From contig CALYLW010001025.1 in NCBI GenBank assembly GCA_944989445.1, forward strand, positions 1 to 64,000: a stretch of DNA of 64,000 bases. The letters are read 5' to 3'. Both the position numbers and the translations under genes were made by a program. Positions within the stretch are counted from its first letter, which is position 1. Each line of letters opens with the position of its first letter. The notes below the pieces were generated by a model. The model had not been told where the DNA came from and ran no database searches. It saw only the letters and a program-made list of their open reading frames with translations. This stretch comes from Ampullaceana balthica. Lineage: Eukaryota > Mollusca > Gastropoda > Lymnaeidae. Shown in pieces: positions 45,101 to 60,100 of the stretch.

Positions 45101-48100
45101 TGCCACACAAAAAAAGAATTAGATGAAACTTAGATTATGCCAGCTAAAATGGTCCCGAAATCAGGGATGCGAAAATGCTTGTATTATCAACATACATAAT
45201 TCCCATAGTAATGTAATGCTTCTTAGATGTAATGCTGATTTGTTCAATAGTGCGCACCAAAAATTACTGCACCAAATATAACTCTTTTCGAACGTTTCGC
45301 ATAAAATTGTTCAATATGATAATAAATAAATCAAATAAAAATAAATAAAATAAATGAAAGTTCTGTATTACCTTAATTTTTAATCTGATGTGTATTTATT
45401 TTGAAAACTTCCATCATTTTTTACGGGTGATACGCTAGTTTTTTTATATTTAATCTGGTAATTTAATTATATAAATTCCTTTACTGAAGAAAACTTGTAT
45501 GAAAAAAGCAATCTTGTTGTTACTTTATGAACCTAATATAAGAAGCACATTTGCTCTAATTTAATTAAATTTTTCTTTTTTTAAAGTTTATTGCCTACTT
45601 GATGAATTTAATTATTAAGCACTAATTGTGGACAATCTTGGTTACAAAGAGTAATACAAGTAAATGAAAGAACAAACAATATTTTTAGCTTATTTCTCAC
45701 CTTTACAAATGCATTACGCATAAGCATTAGCATTTATTTAATAGATTTTTAAAATTTAAATAAAATGGAGAAAGAATTACCATTTATCTCAGTACACCTT
45801 GATCCATTATTTTTGTCTAGTATCATCCAGTCAGGGCATGTGCACTTTTCTACTCTAGGGCTAAAGGAAATGACCTCACAGTTGTGAGAGCATTTTTCAA
45901 AAACACACACCGCTGAAATGTAAGGTAATAGCAATGCATTTTAAAAGATTGTTCTGTTATCAATGAAGATATTACAACTATATAGTTATATAGTATTGAC
46001 ACACTGAAAAAGATTAATTGTAAAAACTATAATAAAATTTTAAAAATCCCTTTACTTTTTTTAATTTTCTTTGTATTTAGCATTCTTCTAAGATCAAGAA
46101 ACGTGCCGGGTTAAAAATACATGAATACTAATATTTAAAATCAGTATACTTTAAATTTTAATGATGACAATTTTAAGCAAAACAAATTGCTTGCCTCAAT
46201 GTAATGTAACTGACCTTTAATAGAGTAAAATCCTCTAAATCCTCTTTTGGTTACAGAAAAATCTGAAGTAAAAACCACATGAAATGCTCCCCCTGTTGTA
46301 GAGAATGTACCTGGAGCAGAATTACAGAATGGTCCAAACATACGACCTTTTGATGTGTTTCCTTCATAGATCTTTAAAAAATCATTTGGACAACCCTCCA
46401 CTTCATATTCTGTTATACTGTTGTAGGAAATAACATTTGAGGTTTCATTTCAGGGAATAATCAATACATAAGTTGTGACACACAATTTTAAATTACTTTT
46501 TCATACAAATTTTCTCTAAACAAAACAAGAGTTTTACTGACTGCAATAGAGAAAAGTAGTAATTATTAGCTACTGTTGAAATATTTTTTTATTATATTTA
46601 TTGTAACTAGTTTTTATTTCAGTGTGATTTCATTTTTATTTTTTTTGCAAACTGATCATAACTAAACATGACTACTTAATGTATTATTTATATAACCTTA
46701 AGTGTGATGCTAATATAAAGACTAGTGTATACATAGATATGATTTCTATATTTGTACACGCTAGTTCATACCTCAGTGTTATTGTAGAATCTTTATCAGC
46801 ACTAACAATTGTCCATGTACAAAACGTGTCATTGTCATAGTCTAGTGGGTAGTTTGAGGACATTATCCATCCATTTGAATTAAATACTGTTCTGTTACAG
46901 TCTAAAATAAGATGTTCAATATGTATTATACATTTTAATCCATAAGGAACTTAAAATATATTAGTTGTATTTAAGGAGAACACAATTGTAATATCTGGAA
47001 GGTTAATCTGCCTCAAATATTTTAAATCATGGGATGATTCTCTAACCTTTGCAAGTGCCTAGAGGTCCAGGTTTAAGGCCATTCCAACATACACAGTCAT
47101 ACCCAACTTTGCTCTTTTGACACTGCAAGTGAGCTGGGCAGCTGTGATTGTCGCAGTAATCAATTTCGGTCGAGCAATCATTTCCTGTCCACCCATCTTT
47201 ACACAGGCATTTCTGGGTTGACTCCAACCAGGACTTGGTGTTTTTTGATATGCATTTAGTTATCGAAACATCTACATTAAATAACAAAAAATTCCATTTA
47301 AAGGTCTTTTACAAAAAACTTTGAAAGTATTCTATTCTTCAGTCTAGATTTTATTTTTCAACCAGTTTCAAGATTTTTTTCCTGTCCATTGAAAAAGTAA
47401 ATCACATAATGCTTTAAGGGATGTTTAACATAAAACATTAACTGAAATCAACTACCACCATAACTTCATGAATATTATTTGTTTCCTTAGCTAATATAAC
47501 CACATGTAGATAAATATTTGCACAATGCTTTTCAATTTAACCAGCTGACGATTCTAATTTAAAATTTATAAAATCCATTACAAATATTTACATTAAAATG
47601 TTTCTAAAAATGTTGTAAATGTAACCCAAATATTTTATTGTATTAAGAAATATTTCTTGTATTGATAAATGTTTCTACATTTTTATGTCCTATTGAGTTC
47701 ATTCTAAAGTATTTTTGAAAATAAAAATCACTTGTGCATGTTTCTTGATATAAATAATCTCAAATGCAGTTAAAAAGGGGATTACTTTGAACTACATTAT
47801 AAAATAATTTGCTGAATATTAAAATTAATGTTTTTATTGAGTGTTTTAATCATAATCTAAAAAAAAACTTAATTCCATGCCAATCAGATAAGCAATATAT
47901 AAGTAATAGAAGTTTTAAGAAGATGTGGTTAGATTTGGGAGCAAAATACATTTGCTATTATTAGCATAATTTTGTGTCTCAAAGGTGTGCATTTCTTGTG
48001 GTAAATAAAAAAGAATGAGGATGTCTTGACTTTGAAAATTCCCAAAATCTTCTGACAAAAATTAATGATGAATCAGCATGGATAGCATTTCAGGGTTGTT

Positions 48101-51100
48101 GATTTTTTTTACAGGAAAGGGATCTAAGGTTAACTCCTTATGTTTTTTAAAATTTTTATCTCCATAAGCAAACCAGAAAGACCAGACAAGACAACATGTT
48201 ACATCTGCAATTTATATCATTATATCATCAAAGGTTATCATCTTTTTCAAAAGCCCAAAATAATAAGTAACCAAAATTACCTACCAGTAACTAAATAAAA
48301 ACCCTGATTAATAACCCCTATCTTTGTCTTCTTATTTAGTTGTTTAGGAAATTGATGGGCAAACTGGGGTAAATTACATCATTTGGGTAAAAAGAAACTT
48401 TTAGGGGTAATGCAGACTACCTGGGGACATTTAAGATCTGCACTTTTGGGGGTAACATAAAATTTTATATTTTAGCTATAAGGCAAACACGTTCGCTGAT
48501 TACTGAGTTTACAAGTTTTCTAAGGCAATGTAAGGGCTGAAGAAATTAATCTGTTTGAAAGAACTTATGTAATCAGCATAAAATCCCATGTATTTCAACA
48601 AAGACATTTAACCCCGAATAGTTAAAGCTTTTGGCTAATTTATTTTTGGAAACAACTGAAAGAATGAACCAGGAGAAAACCATTATTTGTTTAAGATAAA
48701 AGAGTAATGTAAATGTATAATGTTTGGTATACAAGAATTGAGTTTTACATGAAAAGGGACAAACCTATACACGATGAAACTTCTGTGGAATAAATGTATC
48801 CATTTCTGCATTCACAGAAAAATGATCCCTCTGTGTTAATGCAAATGTCATCACAAACAGTTTTGTTGATGTTGCATTCATTAACGTCTGTGGAGTACAT
48901 TAAATGTATTTATTATTAATAATGAAAATAACATTTTAAAGTTTTATTTGGCAAAGGAAGTGTTTTCATGTATAAGAAAAATATTTAGAATCTTTCTTAT
49001 TTTATATTATTATAAAAAGTTCTACTTCCGGTTCTTCCATATTCTTATACAAACACAAGATTTTACCATTTTTTAATGATATCTACTTTGTGAATAGTTA
49101 TCAAATTTACCATATTTCATGTATAGTATAGAATAGGACTGCGATAAAGCTTTTAAAATAGAATACAATGTCAGATGATATAAGAAAAGGGAGCTCCTGT
49201 GTCATTGTTTGTTTTTTTCTCTTATCTTTAAATCTTGATATAGAATGCCTTAGATAATTTTAATATAATTTTAACACTTGTGTAAGTTTTTTTTTACTGG
49301 CTAACAGCAGATGCACTGAGGATAATACAAGAAAGGAAACGAAAGAAAGCAGAAACAAACAACAGCCTTACACGAGCGCAGAAAACAAAGTCCCAGAAAG
49401 AATATTCAGATGCAAATAAGAAAGTTAAAAAAAAAGCATCAAGTGGGACAAAAATAATTTTGTTGACACACTTGCTAAAGAAGCAGAAGATGCAGCTCAC
49501 AGGGGGAATATGAGGGAATCGTTTGCTGCCATAAAGACGATGTCTGGGAAATTTAACAAGTCAGAGAGACCGGTGAAGGATAAAGAGGGCAACACCATAC
49601 CAAATGGAGCAGGGGTGGACTGGGCCGCCGGGACAATTCCCGGTGGGCCGCCAGGACCTGTGATATAATAATAATTAATCTTGCAAAAAAATGTCCTGTT
49701 TGCTGCTTTTCTGTACTACATAAATACAGTTTCTATGGGCAAACATACACGCATCTCTTTAGTGCATATGAACTCTTATTGACTCTGTCATCTACCCAAG
49801 TAGCTTGAGAGATCTTTCTCTAAACTGAAATCAGGGCCGGCCCCGGGCCTTTCAGGGCCCGCACTTTGACTAAACACTTTTACTACTTTTTTACAATTTT
49901 ACTTCTACTTCTATCATGCAATACTTTTTTTCTTTTTAACAACGTATCAATAAAACTTTATATTTATTTTTTCAGGATAAAATAATTAGAACAATCCCGT
50001 ACTAATATAATAAAATATTGTAATCATCCTACATCCTAATGCAAAAAGTATTTTTCCTAGCGTATTTTAGTAAGCATTTATGTATCGAAGTGATTATTCG
50101 GAGATATCTCCGTATAACGCTGGGCGTTATAGACAGATATTTCCCATGATTCTTAGCGTCATACGCAAATTATTTTTGGCTGGTCATGTGACTTCTTGCC
50201 AATTTGATATAAGATTTTTAAAATTCTTACGATTCATGAGCTTCTGTGGTCTCACGGTTAGGACATTAGATTCTTGAACTCTTAAGTGGAGGTTCGAGTT
50301 TCGTTTGAGTCTTTTTTTTTAAGGTTGTAGTTTCAGTTTTAGGGTCTGGGTTAGGTTTAGTTGTCTATTTTTTAAATTAAAATAGAAAAAGATTTTCGTT
50401 TGAGTCTTTTTTTTTAAGGTTGTAGTTTTAGGGTCTGGGTTAGGTTTAGTTGTCTAATTTTTTAAAATTAAAATAGAAAAAACAACAAATATAGCAACCA
50501 AAAATACGATTTATCGAGCGCACCGTTCTCTTTGCTTTTACAAAATTAATTTTAAAATCATAAATCTTTTTGAAATAAATTTTAAGCTATGATAGGTACA
50601 TATATTAATATATATTAAATTAGAACGGAAATTTTGTTTGTTTTTTAAAAAAAGAAATCTCCGTATAACGCCGGGAGTTATTGGGAGAAATCTCCGTATA
50701 ACGCCTGGCGTTATTCGGAGATATCTCCGTATAACGCCTCCCTTTATGTATTCAGAACATTTTTAAAAAGAGAGCGCCACTTTGAGGCTTTAAGTGAAAT
50801 AATAAAACAAACCCATAAAAACTAAGCTTTTGATTATAAATCCCTTATATATGAGACATAACTAACAGTATTGATTATTTTCAAACGCGACAAACATTTA
50901 CAGACTGAATCTGTCTTAACTCAACTTTGCTTCATAACCCTGGGGGGAGGGGGGGGTGGGAGAGGGGAAAAGTCTGGTCACCGATCGCTGGACCGAGCTC
51001 AGCGTGACACGTAAAATGTAAACAAAAGCACACCGGTACTTCAATGGGTCGCGTCAACGCGTGACTGAACAATCACGTGAAAAACACAATAACAAAAAGT

Positions 51101-54100
51101 GAAATTTAATTACATGCCTCGTATAGAGATAAACTAAAAATGCATTAATTTAATTACGGTACGTTCAATCGATCTGAAATTTTGATACAATGCATTGTTA
51201 GGTGAGACAAGTCCGTGTGCCAAATTTCAGCTCGATCGGATCACGGGAAGTGGGTCATTTTTTACTTTTGTTTTTCCGCCCGCCCAAGACAGACAGAGAG
51301 AGATGACGACAGAGACGGCGGTGAAGTTAATATAAGGGATTTTAAAAATGTGTTAGTCTGTCTGATCATGATAATTCAAAGGGACATATGACATCTACTT
51401 TGGAATCGTTTGAGATAAAAAAAAAGGCTAAAAAATGACAATTGACAAACCAAGCCAAAAAACAATGAACAGTGAAAAGGCTCAGCTATTTCGTAGTTCA
51501 GTCGATAACTACATCAGGCACACAATGGAAACTTTTTGGGTCTCGTCGAATTGCTGACAAAATTTGATCCGGTTTTGCAGGAAAATATATGAAGAATAAA
51601 AATGATGAAATTCATGATTACTATTTTAGGAAAGCGCATTCAGAACGAACTCATTTCGTTGATGGGAAATAGGGTAAGAAAAATTATTGTAGGAAGAGTA
51701 AAATCAGCTAAATACTTTTCAGTAATACTTGATTGCACACTGTGCCAATGTCACCAAGAACAGAAGTCACTGACGGATATTCTGAAGTAACTCATGAGCA
51801 CTTCATACGTTTTCTAGAAGTGGAAGAAAGTACGGGGCAACAACTGCTTGATGTCTTACTATTGGAACTGAGAAAATTGGGCTTAGATGTTTCTGATATC
51901 AGCGGCCAAGGATACGGCAAATGTGCGAACATGATAGACAAAAGTGAGGCGTACAAGGACGTCTTTTACAATTACATTCTTGGGCATTTTTACCCTTTGT
52001 ACCCTTCACAGCTACAACTTGCTGCTATTGTTATATCGTAAAAACTTGTCCTGATGCAATGACGTTTTGGAATAATTTAACGAATCTATTTATTTATTTT
52101 TTCTGATTCAACAAAGCTATGGGCTTTATTTTCCAACTATCTTTGAAATATTTTTATGAAACCATTTTGTGAAACAAAATTTGAAAGCCACGTGGAAAGC
52201 GTTAAGGAGTCCGATATCAAGCAGGAGACATCGATGATGTACTTATCAAAGTACCAAAGCAAAGAAGTGATCCAAAAGCTTGAAGTGAAGCAGAGTCTTT
52301 GTGCAAACAACTTAAGAACTTCAATTTCATTGTTTCAAATGCTTTTTGGTACGGCATATTGTTCCGATTTAATTAAATCAGCAAAGAATTACAAAATATT
52401 TCTGTCGGTCTAGCAACTGAAGTTGAGAGCATGGAACATACTTGCAAACGGTGGAAATCTTACTGAAATCATGGTTTTGAAACAGCAATAACATTTACAA
52501 AAGAAATTGCCATAGACATAGGAGTTGAACCCATTTGAACCCAGTTGAAAAAGAAATAAAACCATTTACACATGAAGGAAAAGATGAAGGATTTGTAGAT
52601 GCAGTAGAAAAAATTAGCACAGATTTTTTAACCAGGTTCTTTATATGCAATAATGTTAATGGACAGTCACTTTGAACAAATACTATGGCATCATGACTCA
52701 TTTTGGATTTCTTTATAAATTTCATCAATTACAAAACAATGATCTACTGAACTGCTGTTTGAATCTTGAGAAAAGCTCACTGCCTGAGTAAGGATCTTGA
52801 TGGTGTCATGCTTGCTGAAGAGTTGCAATCATGAGTTACATAATTCCTGCAATTACCTACAACTATCCTGCTAATAATTTGCAGTTTCTTTCAGAAAAAA
52901 TGCTTTATAGTGACTTTCCTAACACACACATTTGCAATTTGAACACTTCCAACTATTCCTGTCACTTTGGCTTCCGAAAAAAGAAGCTTTTTGAAACTAA
53001 AACTTATTCAAACCTATATGGAATAAACAATGATTCAAGATCGGCTCAGTAACTTAACTATTTTGAGAATGATGTTGCTAAGGATCTTGACAATAATTGA
53101 ACTTACCGGTATTTCAGATCTTGCAGCCGCGAAAGCTCGCAAAATTTGCTTGTAAGTTATAAAATAAGGTGGAAGTAGAAGCTACAACCAAACCAACGCT
53201 AATGTATATAGTTTATATGTTAATTGTATAATATATATGTGAATTTTATTAACTAGCATACCAAAACAAAATATTTTAATTATTTAAATATTTTTTGAGT
53301 TTTAGGATCTTCAATTGAAAATAAAACTGTAATCATTGATGTGTCAATGCTGTTATAGAGTAACAATTTAATTGACTAAATTTTTATTTAATGTCATTTA
53401 ATAAATGTAGAAATGCAAATGTTTGCATGGGTCTCGCTCCTCGTCTGCTGCCTTAGGCTCGGGGCCCCGCATATCGTATGCTGCCTTGGGCCCCGCATAC
53501 TCTAGAGGCCATGACTGAAATACATTAAGAATCGTTTGTGAAGCTCATTGTCTTCTACACACCTTGAAGCTTTTATGCTTATGTGAACAGAAACCGATGT
53601 TTTAAGTGAACTGAATAATGACACAATTATAGATCATGTAGCCGAAATGTCACCCAGCTTAAAGAAGTTGCTTATACTATAAACACCATCACAGTGAGTC
53701 CGAATAAATTGATTTATAACTTGAATTGACGCATTCTTGATATTTTATTTATAAATATAAATTATAAATGCGATTTATCGGGGTTTATTTTTGTTTATTG
53801 TATATTGTAATTTGTAAAGTGACCCATGACTTTGGAGGCCTCGGCCCTCAGGTTTGGATGGGAAAAATGCACAAGGAAAATAAAAGTTATGAAGATAGGG
53901 CCGCTTTTTGTTTTGTTTGAACTCCCCAGTCCACCCCTGATGAAGAGCAACAGAGATGGAGATGGAAAGAGCACTTTGAAGAGCTCTTAAACAGGCCAGA
54001 ACCAAGGAATCCACCAGATATTCAACCACCTGACAATGACCTTCTAATTGACTGCAATATTCCTACCAAAGAAGAGATTAGCAGGGTCATTAAACAACTC

Positions 54101-57100
54101 AGAAATGGAAAGGCTGCAGGACCTGATGGCATCCCAGCAGAGAACGATGGCTGTAAACCTGACCAGAATCCCATCCTTTATCAACAACTGTTTAAGAAGG
54201 ATTCTCAGAATTCACTAAATCAGCAACTGGGAACTGTGGCAGTCGACAAAGCAGAAGCCTATTGAGCAAGAGATTCACCAGAAGCAGTGGAGGTTGATTG
54301 GTCATACACTAAGAAAACCTGCCCCGATACAAAAAGGCAAGTCCTGAAATGGAACCCCCTGTGAAAACGGAAAAGAGGCCGTAGAAACACTTGGTGCCGA
54401 TAATTGGAGGCAGACATCAAGAAAATTGGCCATGACTGGAAGATCCTGGAGAGGCTGGCTCTGGATAAGGATGCCTAGAGGTCTCTCGTAGGTGGTCTAT
54501 GCCCTTGGAGGATTTGCAGATGCCGACGATGATCGGTAGGTGCCCTTCATGGATAAGAAGGCTAAAAAACAACAACTATAATTCACATGCAACAATTTTT
54601 CTTACCAATACAGTTCATATCTGATTTCAAATATCCATCAGGACAAGGTCCACATTTATAGCCAATGGTCATGTTTCCTTGCTCTTCAGCTGTTAAATCT
54701 GTACAGTTCTGACCCTTGGAACAGGGAAACGCTTCACAAGCATCAAGCTCCATTTCACAAAATTCACCTAAAAGTAATAGAGTTTAACAAACAATTTATA
54801 CAAGGTGAAATGGATTTCTGATGTTCAATTTCCAAACATCTTGCCCTGCCCATTTTGAATGTCTTTGGAATTGAAGATATATTTTAAAAATAAATAATAT
54901 AATAGCCCAAGTCAATCCCTCACTGGCTCATTCCATAATATCATTGTTTGAGCTTATATTTTAAAACAAGGTGTGCATCAGGAGGTGTGCAAAATAATTA
55001 TAAATTAAAGATAATTTTTGAAACTGTACAACAGTCCATAGCAGTTAAAAAAGCGTGTGGTGTTTCTTGATGTAAAAAAATATTATATGACGTCATTGTT
55101 TTAGCTTATATTTTAATTTTGGAAAAGGGAACGATGTAAAAAGAGGATTTATGATTATAAAATACTTTGTGTACATTTCAGGAATTTTAATATTTTGTAT
55201 TTATCAAACAAGTATAAGTTACTTGGGCTTTTGACAAAACAAAGTGGACGCCATAGGCGCCCTACAACCCCTAGTTAATTATATTTTGTTAAGAATTTTG
55301 AACTAATGTGAATAAATTCTTCAAGCAAAGTGCAAATTAATAAAGTAAAAGTTGAGCTATTAAAAAGAGCTAACTTAGGGGGGCCAATTAGGTGAAAAAG
55401 TTCATGTGTTTTAAAACCAGTCCAAAGAGAATCAATTTTAAAACAAAGACAATTTTGTACTAACCTGTATATTGTGGATAACACAAGCATTTCAGTATAG
55501 AAAAATATCCATTAAAATATTCATTTTCACTGAATATTTCTTTATTATACTTCCCATGCCCATTGCAAGTTGGACAAACTGTGATTTCAATGAACATAAT
55601 AGCAGAGGAGGCATTTTTACTATCCTTTGCCTTTATCCTGAGAGGCAAATAAAGATATTCTAATGACTGTTCAAACATAGCCATTCGATAGTATCCAAAT
55701 TTAATTATACACATAATCAATCATAAACAAATTGCAGCTTTTCAAGAATGACTTTGGCCTACCCTTTCCTGCCAAACAAACATAACAGCTAAGTTTATTT
55801 TTCTATTTTTAGTTGACTTTTAATTTCAGAAAAAAATACTAACTCTTTTATTAGTCTTACTTCAGATATTTCTGCCTCTTAAATATTGATTAAATATTAT
55901 AAATGAATTGTACCCACCCTATAAGAACAGGTTCTTGAATTTTTGGTGTATAGATAAGTGTTCCATTTTTATGGAAGATGACATTTTCTCCTCCATCTTC
56001 AATTAATGCCATGCTAGTGACATCTCCATCTTGATCACTTGCCTCCACAATTAATATATTAACCTCATTCTCTAAGACAAACCATCTATTGTCAGAAATG
56101 CTGCTGTTATTAAGTATCTTTACTTCTGGCAATGTATTTGCTGTAAATTTTTTAAAGAATGTAGGTTACTGAATTTTATGAACCAGATTTAAAAAATGAG
56201 TTTTAAATAATGTTTTATATATTTAGTTCTGTGTTTTACAGTATTAGATGATTTATGAGAGTATCTAGACAGTGATATAGTCACCATGGGTAAAATTATT
56301 AATTATATCTTCAAGTAACACAGGTTTATAAGGAGTTATTAAAATGGTAAATCAAACCAGAAAGAGATTTAGAAGAAGGTACTGAAAATGGTAAATCAAA
56401 CCAGAAAGAAATTGATAAGGATGGACTGAAAATGGAAAATCAAACCAGAAAGAATTTTAGAAGAAGGTACTGAAAATGTAAAATCAAACCAGAAAGAAAT
56501 TTAGAAGGATGTACTGAAAATGGAAAATCAAACCAGAAAGAAATTTTAGAAGAAGGTACTGAAAATGTAAAATCAAACCAGAAAGAAATTTAGAAGGATG
56601 TACTGAAAATGGAAAATCAAACCAGAAAGAAATTTAGAAGGAGGTACTGAAAATGTAAAATCAAACCAGAAAGAAATTTAGAAGGAGGTATTGAAAATGG
56701 AAAATCAAGCCAGAAAGAGATTTAGAAGGAAGTATTGAAAATAGAAAATCAAATCATAAAGAGATTTAGAAGGAGGTACTGAAAATGGTAAATCAAACCA
56801 CAAAGAGATTTAGGAGGTACTGAAAATGTTAAATCAAACCATAAAGAGATGAGAGATGAAGGCAAGGGCAGAACAACAAAATAACTAATTATTTTTTAAA
56901 CTATGTTTCACAACATAAAGCTTGACTTTTTCTAATGCTACTGATAGATGTATGAAATTTTACCTAATTTTTCAACTTTTATCTGATGACTTTCCTTAAA
57001 CATTTTGGTACTCATTGCAAATGTTTCATTCTCTGTTATGATAAAGTCATAGATGCATTCCTGATTTTTAAAACCACATAATTCCTCAGCTTCATTTATT

Positions 57101-60100
57101 TTTTGTAGACTGAAGCTACTTGTAAAGGTCGGTATGAAATCAAAGTGATGGTAATCAACCATTTGTTTTCCGTTCTCATACCTAAACACAGAGTTATATT
57201 CATTCACTTGATCTGAAAGAAAAAGCCACAAAAGCAAAACACTTTATATAACTAAGGAAAACATTAATTTATGACATCTGTTGTGAAATAAAACTTTGAA
57301 AAATGTTTACAATATCTACACAGCTAATTTGACATGAGTTTAAAATGACTTATTAAAAATAAAAGCAACCTAGTGGTGAGTCTTTCCTGAAACTCTAATA
57401 AATATTTCATAACCAGTCAAGCAAAACCAAGTTTTACAGAATATAACTTTGTTTTCTTTTCAAGAGGTTGTAGTTTCAACAAATTGAGAAAGAATGAAAA
57501 AGATGAGATCATTGCTGGTGGTTAGCTGAGAGATATGTTACTAGGTTAGCCATACAAACAAGGAGCCAGTTACTCCTACAAGGCTATTTGCCTTTAAAAA
57601 AGACAGTGCAAGAGTATTGGAAAGCTATTAAATCATTCATAAAATGTGTGTGTCGCCTTTCTAATAAATTGTTTTTGCAAGACAAAATATAGTGACTCCA
57701 TCATGACTAAACTGGACTTTAAACTTTTTTTAAATTCTCAATACTTGTGATATATGTTACAAATAATGTTAATAAAAGGGTTTGGAACATCCATGATGAA
57801 TGTTATTTAACTGTTTAATTCTAAATTTAGTTTACCAACAAAGACTATGTAATATATATACCATAAATAGAGACTACTTTTTGATTTGGGGCAAAATACA
57901 ATTCAAAGCATAAACCCAACTAGGGAAATGAAATAACGTACAATGAGTGAAATTTCTGAGCCTGCTTTAATGATGGAAAGAGACATTGTCAGCTCTAAAC
58001 CATAAGTAGATGATTTAGTGGACAAAGCTTCAAGACTTCTTTTAGCAAAATTAAGCAGAATGCTATTCATTACTGCAGAATATTCAAAGCTAACAAGAGT
58101 AACACAATTAATAAAATCATTAAACAAAGAAACACTAGAGAATAGAAGAATTAAGAAGGAATAACACATAATGCAATTTATTCTAATATGGACAAAAAGA
58201 TAATCCAATACAACCCGCAGATAGGCGTAAGGATAACACCCTCTTCTTATTCCGTATGAGTGCAAGAACAAACACATAAAAATTATTGTTCTTCCCATCT
58301 GGAATTAGGGCATGAAATGTGTGGTCTAATCAAACCAGAAAAACCAACACACTATCAACATTTAAAACTCTAGTAAAAATGTAATACTATACTTTAAACA
58401 TAGATAACTATAGGACACAATAATCTTCCGTATTGTAGGAGGTCCTATATTAGATAAGATAAAAATACATTAATTACTATCATGAAATTATTTTTAAATA
58501 TTTATGACTTTCTGAGGCTTAAAAACTTTAAAGGCTTATTAAAACTAAACAAGAAATTTTAAAATTGTGCCATTCACAGACACTGCATCCTAAACATATT
58601 TTCTTACCAAAAATAAATAACTTACATGAGGATGCAAATAGTTCAAATATTTGTTCTTCTGTTATATTAGCAGATAGCACTGTTCCATTGGGGAGCTGAT
58701 AATCATCATAAGGATTTCCATTAAAATTACCAAGGAGACCTCTGGTCAAACCCTTCAGTGACTTGTCAACTTCTACTTCAACTTTTAAGTTTTCAATGCC
58801 TACTTCAATGACCAGAGCAACACCTTCAAAAAGAAATTTTAATTAAACATTTAACTATGGATACACATAATTAACACTAATTATTCTGAATTTTTTTATT
58901 ACTGCTAGTTACTAGCATATGAATTAGCACTAGACAAATTTATATACTGTTTATTCAGGCGCATAAGACAACTTTTTAACCCCTAAAATATTCTAAAAAG
59001 TCCTGGGTAGTCTTATGTCATCTTATTTGTGTTTGTACCTGTTCATACATATGTACGGCACCAGTAACATCATACTGTACAGTATACAAATGGCTAACAG
59101 ACAAGACGGTGACAAGACCCCATCATGTCTCCACCAGCAAAAGGAAAGGAATATGAAGCAAGTTTCAAACTTAAAGCGTGTTGGAAGAGGGTGGTCTTAT
59201 ATGCAGTGGCGTAGCGTGGGCGTGTGCCGCCAGGGGCAGAACCAAAATTTGCCGTCCCCACCTCAAAATAAAATGTTAACGCTATAAAGTAAAGATAGTT
59301 TTTATTAGAAAGTAAAAATTAGTAAACTATACATTTTTATGTTTGAATATAAAAAGAAAAGCTTAATTTCATCATTAAATGGAAGTTTTCTGTTTTTCAT
59401 CATTGTAAAATCTTTCATGTTTTAATGTTGTCAGCCATGCCATAAATTAGACAATTTCGGTGTATTCGTTGTTGATTTTAATTAATTAACCTCAATTCAA
59501 ATAACCTTTTTAAAACCTTGCATTATTTAAGACAGTTGAAAGCAATGATCAAGGGTCAAATTAATGATACTATTTAAGGAAGGGTAACTTCGAGTAACTT
59601 GAATAAATCAACTGGTTTTGAATGTTTTAATTCCTAGTTTTTTTTACCCGTTGGGGTTAAATTTTCTTTGCTTGACAATGTCATGTGATATATTTTGATT
59701 ACTCTAGTTTGAAGGAAAATTTTGTAAAGTCCAGTAGATAATTAAGTGTATGAAAATTATGTTTTTTGAATTTGATATGACTGCCAAAACCTGACACGAA
59801 TTTCAACATCTAATCTTATGGAGAATACAATTTTCTTCTCAACTGTTTTCTATATGTATGGATACATATTTGCTTCAATCCCCTAAAATTTGCTCTTTCA
59901 TACTTTGAATGGAAGACTAGATTAAAAGGATGAGGTCTTTACATAAAATTTTATCAAATGTCAAAGCATCCTTTAAGTATTCCATTAGTTTCTCTATGAG
60001 TGTATGAGCAGACTCTGCAAAGCATTTTTTCTAGCACTATACGATTGTAAATAATTTCGGGCATCTTTGACATTATTTAGAAAATAAAAAGAGATTTCAT

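Larger units (their letters stand above)
49832..53513 (+). mobile_element. Inner hAT, 3.7 kb, perfect target duplication
   Basis: The ends CAGGGCCGGCCCC and GGGCCCCGCAT...GGCCATG are flanked by perfect duplications ACTGAAAT (49824-49831 and 53514-53521). The interior holds a broken plus-strand transposase (51602-52413), a palindrome-rich block (50085-50745) and a possible further repeat ending near 51345. Confidence 0.85.
49610..53939. mobile_element. Outer hAT, 4.3 kb, in the RTE-like LINE
   Basis: The ends CAGGGGTGGACTGGG and CCCAGTCCACCCCTG-type inverse (15 bp, one position open) mark the insertion. Flanks AAATGGAG and ATGAAGAG are at best an eroded duplication. LINE coding resumes directly after it (EEQQRWRWKEHFEELL). 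It contains the inner hAT at 49832-53513. Confidence 0.75.

Noticed and set aside
56341..56862. CRISPR-like or coding repeat
   Set aside because: The units are directly adjacent and intronic; the frames are not conserved between units.
58528..58749. Stand-alone small gene
   Set aside because: It is an exon of the host gene (VWD end) read past its donor site.
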